Of a DNA stretch of 25,509 bases, positions 15,615 through 24,725 are shown piece by piece. Under the pieces are notes generated by a model, which saw nothing but the letters and a program-made list of their open reading frames with translations, did no database searches and was not told the origin of the DNA. Position numbers and translations under genes: made by a program. Source of the DNA: GCA-2723085 sp042093455 (lineage in GTDB: Bacteria; Bacteroidota; Bacteroidia; Flavobacteriales_D; Parvicellaceae); assembly GCA_042093455.1 (NCBI GenBank), contig JBELEU010000011.1:1-25509 (forward strand). Direction: 5' to 3'. The stretch's first letter is position 1; each line of letters starts with the position of its first letter.

Positions 15615-17729
15615 ATGAAAAACTTCATCACATCTCTAATAATCCTTTTATCATTTTCAACAAATATTTTTTCTCAAGAAGATGAAACTAGATCTACGCA
15701 TGTAAAAATAGAAAGACTACTATTTTTAATTGAACAAATGTATGTTGAAGAGATTGATAACAATTCGCTAAGAGAAGACCTAGTTACCGGAATGTTAAAT
15801 TCATTGAGACCATTCTCAATTTATCAAAATGAAGATTTTTTTATTGCCCATATAATTCCAAAAAACAAATCAATTCAAAGCGCAGGTTTTTCTCTAAACT
15901 TTAAAGGTGGAAAAATAAAAGTGGACTCAATTTACAAAGGTAGTGGCGCTGAATTAGCTAAACTTTCTAAAGGTGACGAAATAATCGAACTTGATGGAAA
16001 CAACTTAGATGAAGTCTACTATTATTCTGACTTATTGAATTTGCTGGTTGGAGAAAAAAACTCAATAATAAAAACAAAATATGTCAGAACTATTGAAAGT
16101 CAAAATGAAGATGAAGGTAAAGTTTTAGACACAATTGAAACTACTATTTTAAGAAAAGAAATTGATGGTCTACATGTATTACCTATTGGAATTAAAAACA
16201 ATATTGACTTAAACTTGATATCACAATACAGTCAAGCCTTAAATATTTTTGATGAATTATATCCTGATTCCATTACTAATACAACAATTACCGAAAATGG
16301 AATAAGATACATGCTGGAACAACTTGACCCTCATTCAACATATGTATCTCTTAAGGATATGCATGATATGAATGCTCCATTAAAAGGGTCTTTCAGTGGA
16401 GTTGGCATACGATTCCAAGTTTTAAAAGATACTATCATGGTAGTACAGGCTATTCCAGGCGGTCCCTCTGAAAAAGTGGGAATAATGGCTGGTGATAAAA
16501 TGGTCAAAATTCAAGATGAAACCGTAGCAGGAATAGGAATATCAACCGTAGGAGTTAGGGATCGTTTATTGGGAGACAAAGGAACTATAGTTAACGTTTC
16601 AATAAAAAGAGGTGTAAGTAACGAGCTTATTGATTTTTCAATAGAAAGAGATAAAATTCCAATATATAGTGTTGATGCGTCATACATGGCAAGTCCAGAA
16701 ACTGGATATATAAAATTAAATAATTTTTCCTCTACAAGTTTAGCTGAAATTAGACAAGCAGTATTAGGTCTTAAGTCCAATGGAATGGAAAACTTAATAT
16801 TAGATCTTCAAAATAATGGTGGAGGATACCTAAGAACTGCGGTTGAACTAGCTGATGAACTTCTAGCTGGGAATAACAAGAAAATTGTTTCAACAAAAGG
16901 GAGAAAATTTCCAGAAAAAAGCTACAAGACGAACAGAAAAGGATTGCTTGAAAACGGCAAAATTATTGTGCTTGTTAATGAAAGTAGTGCAAGTGCGAGT
17001 GAAATTGTCAGCGGAGCAATACAAGACTGGGACAGAGGTTTAATAGTTGGTAGGAGAACATTTGGAAAAGGTCTAGTCCAAAAACCGATAGACTTACCTG
17101 ACAATTCACAAGTCAGAATAACTACATCCAAATATTACACCCCAAGTGGAAGATGCATCCAAAAAGCATACGAAGGTGGTTCAGTAGCTTACAGAAGGGA
17201 AAAATACGAAAGATATAATTCAGGAGAATCATTTAGCGTAGACAGTATAAAACAAGATAAAGAAGATATCTACTTGACTAAAGTTAAAAAAAGAAAAGTT
17301 TATGGAGGTGGAGGAATAATGCCTGATCATTTTGTTGCGCTTGACACATCAGGAACTAGCAGCTATTTTAACATACTTATTCGAAAGGGTATATTTAATC
17401 AATTTGCCTTATCATGGGTTAATAATAACAGAAAAACACTAGAAAAAAAATATCCAACTTTTAACCTCTACAATAAAAACTTTTCTTCGAAGAAAATCAT
17501 GAATGAACTAATTGAATATGCGGAAAATGAAGGATTAGAATACAACAAAGAAGAATTTCTAAAAGCTGAAAACACAATTCACATAAGACTTAAAGCCAAT
17601 ATTGCACAAGACTTATTTGACTACAAACGTTTTTATCAAGTTATTAATGCACTTAACACTTCTTTACAGGAAGCTTTAGATTTAATGAAAAATGATGAAA
17701 ATTTTAAAAACTTATCTTATAACAAATAA
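15615..17729 (+). CDS. S41 carboxy-terminal (tail-specific) protease with two PDZ-like units
   Basis: This 704-residue envelope protease has a signal peptide (residues 1-20, ending NIFSQ) and acts in the periplasm. The catalytic dyad is Ser460 in ESSASASEIVSGA and Lys485 in RRTFGKG, with the 25-residue spacing known from E. coli Prc. The canonical N-domain and PDZ (about 205-345, LDPHSTYVS, FSGVGIRF, VGIMAGDKM) precede the S41 core (about 350-515). Residues about 31-180 look like a degenerate extra copy of the same N-domain/PDZ unit (GFSLNFKGGKI, AKLSKGDEIIELDG), which explains a length well above the roughly 540 common for Bacteroidota CtpA-type enzymes. The C-terminal 150 residues are charged and helical. 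DUF1573 and DUF3108 genes follow at 6 and -8 bases. Confidence 0.92.
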   Translation: MKNFITSLIILLSFSTNIFSQEDETRSTHVKIERLLFLIEQMYVEEIDNNSLREDLVTGMLNSLRPFSIYQNEDFFIAHIIPKNKSIQSAGFSLNFKGGKIKVDSIYKGSGAELAKLSKGDEIIELDGNNLDEVYYYSDLLNLLVGEKNSIIKTKYVRTIESQNEDEGKVLDTIETTILRKEIDGLHVLPIGIKNNIDLNLISQYSQALNIFDELYPDSITNTTITENGIRYMLEQLDPHSTYVSLKDMHDMNAPLKGSFSGVGIRFQVLKDTIMVVQAIPGGPSEKVGIMAGDKMVKIQDETVAGIGISTVGVRDRLLGDKGTIVNVSIKRGVSNELIDFSIERDKIPIYSVDASYMASPETGYIKLNNFSSTSLAEIRQAVLGLKSNGMENLILDLQNNGGGYLRTAVELADELLAGNNKKIVSTKGRKFPEKSYKTNRKGLLENGKIIVLVNESSASASEIVSGAIQDWDRGLIVGRRTFGKGLVQKPIDLPDNSQVRITTSKYYTPSGRCIQKAYEGGSVAYRREKYERYNSGESFSVDSIKQDKEDIYLTKVKKRKVYGGGGIMPDHFVALDTSGTSSYFNILIRKGIFNQFALSWVNNNRKTLEKKYPTFNLYNKNFSSKKIMNELIEYAENEGLEYNKEEFLKAENTIHIRLKANIAQDLFDYKRFYQVINALNTSLQEALDLMKNDENFKNLSYNK

Positions 17730-17735
17730 TCAAAA

Positions 17736-18287
17736 ATGAAAACAAATAACATCTTAACTATTGGGCTAGTCATCACTTTATGTATTTCCTTATACAATAT
17801 GAACTCAATCAACGAGCTTAAAGGGGAAACTCAAATGACGGATACAAATAAAACATACATTAAGCCTGCACCATCACAAATAAACAATGATTTGAACAGT
17901 GCACAAAAAAACATGATGAATAACCCATTAACACCTCAAATGAATAACAACAGTGGTCCAACAACATTGATGGCTTTCAATGAAGACGTTCATGACTTTG
18001 GAACAGTTGATATAGAAACAGAAAATAAATACTCTTTTGTTTTTACAAACCAAGGAAAAGAGCCCTTAAAAATTAGCAATGCAAAAGGATCTTGCGGGTG
18101 CACAGTACCTAATTGGCCAAAAGAGGCAATCATGCCAGGACAATCCGGGAAGATAGATGTTGTTTACAGACCAAATAAAGGACAAGCAGGTAAAGCTCAA
18201 AATAAAACCGTTTCTGTAACAGCAAACACTGAACCAGCAATCACTGTTTTAAACATAAAAGCTACAGTGAATCCGATAAGTGAATAG
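17736..18287 (+). CDS. DUF1573 domain protein
   Basis: The 183-residue protein has an N-terminal membrane or signal segment (about 6-20), a low-complexity Asn/Met/Gln/Pro-rich linker (about 30-78), and a C-terminal immunoglobulin-like DUF1573 domain (about 80-180). The family hallmarks are HDFGTV (86-91), FVFTNQGKEPLKI (101-113), SCGCTVP (119-125) and the closing VLNIKATV. These domains are very common in Bacteroidota secreted or envelope proteins, often on outer-membrane vesicles or surfaces; the molecular role is unknown. The short CGC pair could form a disulfide. It lies 6 bases after the protease gene and 8 bases inside the start of the DUF3108 gene, so all three are probably one operon. 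Confidence 0.88.
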   Translation: MKTNNILTIGLVITLCISLYNMNSINELKGETQMTDTNKTYIKPAPSQINNDLNSAQKNMMNNPLTPQMNNNSGPTTLMAFNEDVHDFGTVDIETENKYSFVFTNQGKEPLKISNAKGSCGCTVPNWPKEAIMPGQSGKIDVVYRPNKGQAGKAQNKTVSVTANTEPAITVLNIKATVNPISE

Positions 18288-19089
18288 AAATATATTTTTC
18301 ATACTGTTTCTAACACTTTTCTCTTCTGCAAAAACACAGTTTGACTGTGTTCCAACCAACATACCTTTTGTTGACGGAGAGGAAATAATTTATGACATTA
18401 AGTACAACATGGCTAATGCATGGGTTCCAGCAGGGAAGGTTAGATTTATAGTTAAAGACTCTTTGTATAAAAATGTAGATTGTTATTATATTGAAGGCAA
18501 AGGAAAAACACTTAAGAATTACGATTGGTTTTTTCGAGTCAGAGATAAATATGCTTCATTTGTTTCAAAAAAAACTCTTAAACCAGAACATTTTATAAGA
18601 AGAGTTCGGGAGGGTGATTTCTCATTAAATTATGATTATTTTTTTGATTATTCAGCAAATCAAGCATTTGTCAAAGAGAAGAAAAAAGATAAAATTAGTG
18701 AGGAAACTATAAATATATCTTCATGTGCATATGACTTAATGACTTCTGTTTATTATGCAAGAGCTATAGACTTCAATAAAGCAAAATTTGGAGACTCAAT
18801 TCCCATTGATATTATTATTGATAAGGTTGTGTATCAAGATGTAAATATTATTTATGAAGGAAAAAAAACAATATCAACTCAACACAATAGAAAAATAAAT
18901 TGTATTCATTTTAAAATTGATTTAATAGAAGGAACAATTTTTAAAAGCGGTGAGAAAATGAGTATTTACGTGACTGATGATGAAAATAAAATCCCCATAT
19001 ATGTTGAGGCCGAAATATTGGTTGGTGCCATCAAAGTATTTGTAAATACAATAAAAAACAGCAAAAAAACGATTCAATATTTACCTTAG
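18280..19089 (+). CDS. DUF3108 family secreted protein
   Basis: The 269-residue product starts with a signal peptide (NRNIFFILFLTLFSSAKTQ). The mature part shows the DUF3108 pattern: GEEIIYDIKYNMANAWVPAGKV (about 33-54), YYIEGKGKTLKNYDWFFRVRDKYAS (about 68-93) and a later DLIEGTIFKSGEKMSIYVTDDENKIPIYVE segment (about 212-241), consistent with a beta-rich periplasmic or outer-membrane-associated fold. No activity is established for the family. The start is GTG at 18280, overlapping the DUF1573 stop by 8 bases; the signal peptide begins right there, which supports this start. Its 3' end overlaps the convergent proline dehydrogenase gene by 9 bases. Confidence 0.85.
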   Translation: MNRNIFFILFLTLFSSAKTQFDCVPTNIPFVDGEEIIYDIKYNMANAWVPAGKVRFIVKDSLYKNVDCYYIEGKGKTLKNYDWFFRVRDKYASFVSKKTLKPEHFIRRVREGDFSLNYDYFFDYSANQAFVKEKKKDKISEETINISSCAYDLMTSVYYARAIDFNKAKFGDSIPIDIIIDKVVYQDVNIIYEGKKTISTQHNRKINCIHFKIDLIEGTIFKSGEKMSIYVTDDENKIPIYVEAEILVGAIKVFVNTIKNSKKTIQYLP

Positions 19090-20250
19090 TTTTCTTCTTT
19101 TAATTTCTTTTTGAATTAACAGCAGTTCTCTTCCTGTTTGACCTGAAACTGACGTGTTCTCTTCTGCCCTTCTTATTAAATAGGGCAAAACTTCTTTGAT
19201 AGGGCCATAAGGAACATACTTAGCAACATTATATCCATCTTTAGAAAGATTAAAACTAATATGGTCACTCATACCCAATAATTGAGCAAAATATATTCTT
19301 GTATCATCATTGCTTAATCCAGCATCTTTCATCAATTCTGTTAAATAAAGAGAACTTTGTTCATTATGGGTTCCAGCACATATAGAAATATCATTAATAT
19401 TTTCAATACAAAATTTTAAAGCTGAATTATAATCTTCATCTGTATCAACTTTTGATATATGAATTGGATCTTTATACCCAAGCCTTTCAGCCTCTTCACG
19501 TTCTTTTTCCATGTAAGCTCCTCTCACTAATTTAACTCCTAAGAAAGAGTTTGATTCTTGACACTTAATATGAAGTTTTTTTAGGTATTCCAAACGATCA
19601 TGTCTATACAATTGAATTGTATTAAAAACAACAGGTGATTTACTATTGTATTTAAGAATCATATCTTCTGCCATTGAATCTATAGCACCTTGAAACCAAC
19701 TATCTTCAGCATCAATAAAAATAGAAACATTAAGTTTATGAGCTTCTGCACAAATGTCATCAACTCTTTGATAAATTGTATTGTATGATTTAAACTCATC
19801 ATCGTTTAGATGATCAATTCCCTTATTGGCTTTTTTAAGTATTGAAGATTTACCTAAACCAGTAATTTTAAAAACAGAAAAAGGTATTCCTATGTTTCTG
19901 TGAGCAATATGAATGGTTTTGATTATTTCATTTTTAGTTTTTTCAAAACCATCAACTGCTTCTTGACCTTCAACAGAATAGTCTAAAATAGTTCCAACAT
20001 TAAATTCTTGTAATTGTAAAATTCTATGTTCACATTCTTCAACGGACTCTCCTCCGCAAAATTGAGTGAATATAAACTTCTTGACTAAACTGTTTATTGG
20101 CAACCTCAATCGAATAGCTAGCTTTGTTAATTTACTTCCAATTGAAACAATAAATGGAAACTTTAGAATAGTAAACAATTGGTATGCCTTTTTTAAATCT
20201 TTTTTAGACTTGTATTCAAAAGCAATTTTAGTATCGTCAAAACTTAGCAC
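19081..20250 (-). CDS. Proline dehydrogenase (stand-alone PRODH)
   Basis: PRODH is an FAD enzyme that oxidises proline to pyrroline-5-carboxylate and passes electrons to the quinone pool. The 389-residue product carries only the PRODH barrel, not the fused PutA dehydrogenase. Conserved segments are FIDAEDSW (178-185), GVKLVRGAYM (238-247), CAGTHNE (291-297), and YVPYGPIKEVLPYLIRRAEEN (345-365), whose RRxxEN contacts proline and FAD. The start is GTG at 20250: an in-frame stop lies 12 bases upstream and no ATG occurs until deep in the protein. The matching P5C dehydrogenase is not in the window. The gene follows the flippase on the same strand after 64 bases, with no clear promoter of its own. 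Confidence 0.93.
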   Translation of the reverse strand: MLSFDDTKIAFEYKSKKDLKKAYQLFTILKFPFIVSIGSKLTKLAIRLRLPINSLVKKFIFTQFCGGESVEECEHRILQLQEFNVGTILDYSVEGQEAVDGFEKTKNEIIKTIHIAHRNIGIPFSVFKITGLGKSSILKKANKGIDHLNDDEFKSYNTIYQRVDDICAEAHKLNVSIFIDAEDSWFQGAIDSMAEDMILKYNSKSPVVFNTIQLYRHDRLEYLKKLHIKCQESNSFLGVKLVRGAYMEKEREEAERLGYKDPIHISKVDTDEDYNSALKFCIENINDISICAGTHNEQSSLYLTELMKDAGLSNDDTRIYFAQLLGMSDHISFNLSKDGYNVAKYVPYGPIKEVLPYLIRRAEENTSVSGQTGRELLLIQKEIKRRKLR

Positions 20251-20314
20251 AAAAAGTAAATTTTATTTGATAAATATAAACACAGTATCAATTGGAAAGT
20301 GAAATGAATAAAAT

Positions 20315-21841
20315 TTATTTATTAAATAGCTTATTGACAACTCCATTGAAGTCATCAGAGATTTTAAATATGAAGATTAAAGGCACATATAATAGAGAAA
20401 ACATTGTTGATTTTAATAAAACATCTGTGAAAAAATTATCAATTTGAAAAATTGATGAAAAGTACAAAGCAGCACAAAAACTAAACAATAAAAAGACAAT
20501 TTTTAATGAGTAGGGAAATAAATTAAACTTAAATTTTAAAAATAAAACTGCTACAAAGTTAAAAATCAAGATTGATATTGCTGTAGCAATTGCAGCACCA
20601 TCAATTCCATTCCAACCCTGTGTATTTTCAAAATAAGAGATAAAGAAAAAGTTGGTAATAAAAGTGAGTATAGCAAGCCCAATTGTTAGAATAGTAAACA
20701 CCCAATAATAATTTGACATGTAAATTATCTTACCATTAAGTCCAGAACCAACGTGAATCAATTTAGCTAACCCTAAAAATAGAAACACCCATTTACCAGC
20801 TGAATAATCTTTACCAGAAAAAATCAATAAGCCGTCAATGTTTATCCAAATTATTCCAAAAACCAATAAGCCAAACAACAATTGATTGACTGCAGATTTC
20901 TTATACAACAAGGAAATGGTAGTCAAGTCATTTTCTTTCCAAGCATTACTTATGAAGGATGTTGCAATTTTAGACAACGCTCTTGCTGGCATTTCTATCA
21001 TGGTTGCCATATAAGCAGCTATAGAATATACAGTTATGGCATATAACCCTGAATTTGATGAATCATTGCTGCCAACAATAACCATTGAACTTACCATTGA
21101 ACCGATCATTACTAAATCAATCCTATTGGTTATTCCTCCAGCAAGACCAGATAACATATTGGCAAAACCATATTTTAAAATTTTAAAATATTCTTTAAAA
21201 GAAATAGCCAATCTAAAATCAAATGTAACATGTCTGTTGAGCAATAAATAAACATAAATGAGCAACCCTACTAATAGGTGAATGCAAACAAATAAATACA
21301 TAAACTCTTTAAAATCTATAAAATCAAAATAAACCAAACAAAGCAAACCTGATTGAAGAGCCCTCAATAAAACTTCATTTAAAAACAAAGGAAAAACAGA
21401 TTTTAAAACAGACTCTGAAAAAGAAGTAATTAGTTGCGTAAAGATTTGAGCAAAAAGAAGAGGCAATAGAAAAATAAAAAATTCAACCAATAGTGCAGAA
21501 TTATCTTTGTAATAATCAACAACAAAATCTTTGCCTAAAAATAAAAATAAGCTTGAAATTAAAAAGCCAATAAAACAAGTTGAAAAAATAACGGTTAGTA
21601 ATCCACTGAAATTATTTGCTGATTTTCTAAAAACAGGGATAAATTTTAAAACAGCTGTTGGCCCCCCTATTGAAGCAATTTGTGAAATTAAAATAGCAAG
21701 TGTAGTCAATAACCTTGTGAGTCCAATTTGATCATCTTGAAGTACATAAGGAAAAAGAAACAAAACATTTAATGCTCCAATTAATGAACCAACAAATAAC
21801 CAAATGGTATTGGTCATAGATTGATTTGCTACAATTCCCAA
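20315..21841 (-). CDS. Wzx-like polysaccharide flippase (MOP superfamily)
   Basis: The 508-residue protein is almost wholly hydrophobic, with about 12-14 transmembrane segments spread from residue 10 to the C-terminus. The N-terminal pattern (MGIVANQSM, FPYVLQDDQIGLTRLLTTLAIL, ASIGGPTAVLKFIP) is typical of Bacteroidota lipopolysaccharide or O-antigen flippases that move undecaprenyl-linked glycans across the inner membrane. The start is TTG at 21841, directly after an in-frame TAG. I keep it, rather than ATG 21817, because MGIVxxQS is the conserved N-terminus of this family. It lies 37 bases after the YfhO-type gene on the same strand. The glycan it moves cannot be inferred, since no polymer synthesis cluster surrounds it. 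Confidence 0.88.
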   Translation of the reverse strand: MGIVANQSMTNTIWLFVGSLIGALNVLFLFPYVLQDDQIGLTRLLTTLAILISQIASIGGPTAVLKFIPVFRKSANNFSGLLTVIFSTCFIGFLISSLFLFLGKDFVVDYYKDNSALLVEFFIFLLPLLFAQIFTQLITSFSESVLKSVFPLFLNEVLLRALQSGLLCLVYFDFIDFKEFMYLFVCIHLLVGLLIYVYLLLNRHVTFDFRLAISFKEYFKILKYGFANMLSGLAGGITNRIDLVMIGSMVSSMVIVGSNDSSNSGLYAITVYSIAAYMATMIEMPARALSKIATSFISNAWKENDLTTISLLYKKSAVNQLLFGLLVFGIIWINIDGLLIFSGKDYSAGKWVFLFLGLAKLIHVGSGLNGKIIYMSNYYWVFTILTIGLAILTFITNFFFISYFENTQGWNGIDGAAIATAISILIFNFVAVLFLKFKFNLFPYSLKIVFLLFSFCAALYFSSIFQIDNFFTDVLLKSTMFSLLYVPLIFIFKISDDFNGVVNKLFNK

Positions 21842-21878
21842 CTAAAATAATTTTAAGATTGATTTAAATAAATATAGG

Positions 21879-24713
21879 TTAAAAATCCTTTAACTTAAAT
21901 AAGGATAAATAAAAACACCCAATTACTAACAATATAATTAACGAAGAACTAGCTAATGCTATTGTAGATAGAGTGTTAAACGATTTTAAATCATAGACTA
22001 ATTCTATACTTGTTGTTCCTTCTGGTACTTTAACCCCTCTTAAAAAATAATTGACTCTTGAAATATCAATTGGTTTTCCATCCACATAAGCTTTCCAACC
22101 TAGTGGATAAAAAACTTCAGAAAAAACAACAAAATGCTCACCTCCAGAGATATCTTTTAATGCATAAGTAATTTTGTTTGGTTTATAAGTTGTTATTGAA
22201 ATAGATGCGTTTTGATTTTTAGTATACTTTTTTGAAATAGAAGTGTTTACACCTAAAGTAGAATCTGTGATAGCTATATTATTTTCATCAAAATTATCTA
22301 ACTCACTAAATTCAACATCTGGTGATGAAAAAGCTTTCACCTCATTAACAAACCAAGCATTACCCATTGCATGAGGGTTGATAAAGCCAGGCATTGCTTT
22401 TTGATTTTCAGGACTAAAGGTTGAAGGGTCATTCATATCAATAAAACGCCCATTTCCATTAGGGTTTGTAATGATATACTTTGTATTTAGCATGTTAATT
22501 ATCTTGGCGTTAGCCAAAGTATTTGGATTTGATGCCATTTGCATTTGCTTCGTAAACTTATGTTCTAAAAGGTCTTGATACCTTTGAATTTTAGTAGAGT
22601 TATAACCTCCTAAAGATTTATGAAAATAAGAAATGGAAGTTTCTTGTTGAAAACCACCACTTAAAAGCAATACTCTGTAATTTGTTTTTTGATTTAACTT
22701 TCCAAACCTAAAGCTGTAGTTTTCTCTAGTTGAAACTTTATCCTTTTCTTTTCTATATTCGTTAAACTCTTGGTTAATCGCACTTCCAATAGCTGGATTG
22801 GTTCTAGTTTCATTATTTAAAACGGCCACATCTGCATAGGTAGGTGTATATGGAATTGCTTTAAGGTCCTTTTCAATCCAATGCTGATAATTACCTTTTG
22901 AGTCCTTTTCATTATTAAGATAACGTTGATCAACCAACCAAAGGTCGGAAATAATCAAAAGACCTATAATTGCAATAAAAATTTTCTTATTGATTGAATT
23001 TCTAGAAAATAAATAAATCAAAAGAATAAATAGAGCCACAAACATTACAGATCTCATAGTATCTTTTCGAATTACATCTGACCTAAAATCAATCAACTGA
23101 ATTTTTGCCTTATCTATTTTTGGTTGTAATACCATTAATTGTTGATTTATAAAATCTTGTGGCTTTGGATATGCTTCAGGATTATTATTTACAACGTAGC
23201 TAAGCTGCTGTTGCAGATACATTGGATCATCAAAGATTGGTTTCTCTTTTTCACTAATTAAAGTTGTAAATGAACTTGGCAACAGCAATACTAAAAGCAA
23301 TAGTCCAACAAAAACTGAACTTGTCCAAAACATTAATTTTGATCTTAAATATTCTTTTTTACTAAAAAACAACTTAGTGGATTTAGTAAAATAATCTTTT
23401 TCTTCAAAAATCTCTTTTAACCACAATAACCCAAGAAGTGGAAAAACCAATTCAACCATTACTAAAATAATGGTCACTGCTCTAAATTTGTTGTAAGCAG
23501 GTAAATAATCCCAGAAAAAATCTGTTAAAACCGGAAAGTTTTTCCCCCATGATAAAAGCAGTGAAAGTACGGCCATTATTAGCAGAGGCCACTTTATTGG
23601 GTTTTTCACAAAAATTAATCCTAAAACAAATAAGAAACATATAATTGCACCCATGTAAACAGGCCCTGAAGTTGAAGCCTGATTGCCAAAATAATCTGAG
23701 ATAATTGATGTCGTTCTATTTTGATAAAACTGGTAATTCATTTGGAGTACTTCACTCAATTCTCTGTAATTTTTGCCATTATCTTCTTGAATGGCTTCGT
23801 TCATGATTAAAGCACCTGATGAACCTCCCTTTATATTTGGAATTAAAAAACTTAATGACTCTTGTTTACCATAACTCCATTGTAATGCATAATCCTTTGA
23901 CATACTACTTTTAGTTTGCCCAACATCTTCTTTTCCAATATTAAGTTCCGAACCACCTCTTTGCGTATAGGGTGAATACTCATAGGTTCCATATAAGTTG
24001 GGAATATTAGTTGATATTCCAAGCAAAACACCAATGAGAAGTAAACTTGATTTCTTAAAAAATTTCTTTATTTCTTTTTGTTTGTAATAAGAAACAAACT
24101 GTTGAATAACAATAAAAAACAATAGAATAAAAAGGTAATACGTTACCTGTGGATGATTGGCATTAATTTGTAAAGAAAGAAAAAAGGTCATTATTGCAGC
24201 ACCTAAAAAAAGTCTATTACCATATGCTAAAACAAGACCACCAATAACAGGTGACATATAGGCTATGGCAATAGCTTTAGTATTGTGACCAGCATCAATT
24301 ATTATAAAGAAATAAGACGAAAACCCAAAAGCTATAGCACCAACAAATGCCAAAAATGGATCAACTTTAAAACATAGCAATAGAATAAAAAAACCAATAA
24401 AGTATAGAAACAAATAATTTACAGGTTGAGGCAAACCTAATTGGATAATCTTATGAATTTTACCAATTAAATTGGAATTATAAATTACAGAAATCTGTGT
24501 GGCTGGCATACCACCAAACATGGAATTAGTCCAAAGTGGTTCTTCACCATAGGTCTCTCTGTGGTCTTTGATTTCTTTAGACATTCCTTTGTGTTGCTGG
24601 ATATCATGTTGAGATACACTATAACCATTTACAGCCGGATTAAAATAAACTATTGAAATTATTATAAAAGCTAATACAGCAGTTATATACGGTAAATACG
24701 ATTTAATATTCAT
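21879..24713 (-). CDS. YfhO-type large membrane protein (GT-C-like)
   Basis: The 944-residue product begins with a transmembrane segment (about 7-24) and a first periplasmic loop with acidic residues (SQHDIQQHKG, Asp37) and the conserved LWTNSMFGGMPATQ (60-73). About twelve further segments follow, interrupted by AGHNTKAIAIAYMSP (141-155). A long soluble beta-rich region (about 600-915) and a final segment (about 917-938) close it. This fits the Pfam YfhO family, related to GT-C glycosyltransferases using polyprenyl-phosphate sugars; in Bacillus YfhO has been linked to lipoteichoic acid glycosylation. The Bacteroidota role is not established. It lies 12 bases after carB and precedes a flippase, so an envelope-glycan role is a reasonable inference. 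Confidence 0.88.
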   Translation of the reverse strand: MNIKSYLPYITAVLAFIIISIVYFNPAVNGYSVSQHDIQQHKGMSKEIKDHRETYGEEPLWTNSMFGGMPATQISVIYNSNLIGKIHKIIQLGLPQPVNYLFLYFIGFFILLLCFKVDPFLAFVGAIAFGFSSYFFIIIDAGHNTKAIAIAYMSPVIGGLVLAYGNRLFLGAAIMTFFLSLQINANHPQVTYYLFILLFFIVIQQFVSYYKQKEIKKFFKKSSLLLIGVLLGISTNIPNLYGTYEYSPYTQRGGSELNIGKEDVGQTKSSMSKDYALQWSYGKQESLSFLIPNIKGGSSGALIMNEAIQEDNGKNYRELSEVLQMNYQFYQNRTTSIISDYFGNQASTSGPVYMGAIICFLFVLGLIFVKNPIKWPLLIMAVLSLLLSWGKNFPVLTDFFWDYLPAYNKFRAVTIILVMVELVFPLLGLLWLKEIFEEKDYFTKSTKLFFSKKEYLRSKLMFWTSSVFVGLLLLVLLLPSSFTTLISEKEKPIFDDPMYLQQQLSYVVNNNPEAYPKPQDFINQQLMVLQPKIDKAKIQLIDFRSDVIRKDTMRSVMFVALFILLIYLFSRNSINKKIFIAIIGLLIISDLWLVDQRYLNNEKDSKGNYQHWIEKDLKAIPYTPTYADVAVLNNETRTNPAIGSAINQEFNEYRKEKDKVSTRENYSFRFGKLNQKTNYRVLLLSGGFQQETSISYFHKSLGGYNSTKIQRYQDLLEHKFTKQMQMASNPNTLANAKIINMLNTKYIITNPNGNGRFIDMNDPSTFSPENQKAMPGFINPHAMGNAWFVNEVKAFSSPDVEFSELDNFDENNIAITDSTLGVNTSISKKYTKNQNASISITTYKPNKITYALKDISGGEHFVVFSEVFYPLGWKAYVDGKPIDISRVNYFLRGVKVPEGTTSIELVYDLKSFNTLSTIALASSSLIILLVIGCFYLSLFKLKDF

Positions 24714-24725
24714 TTAATAGATAAT

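Noticed and set aside
20315..24713. Polysaccharide synthesis island or horizontally acquired cluster
   Set aside because: Only a flippase and a YfhO protein are present, between carB and proline dehydrogenase; base composition matches the neighbours and no mobile-element traces are seen.
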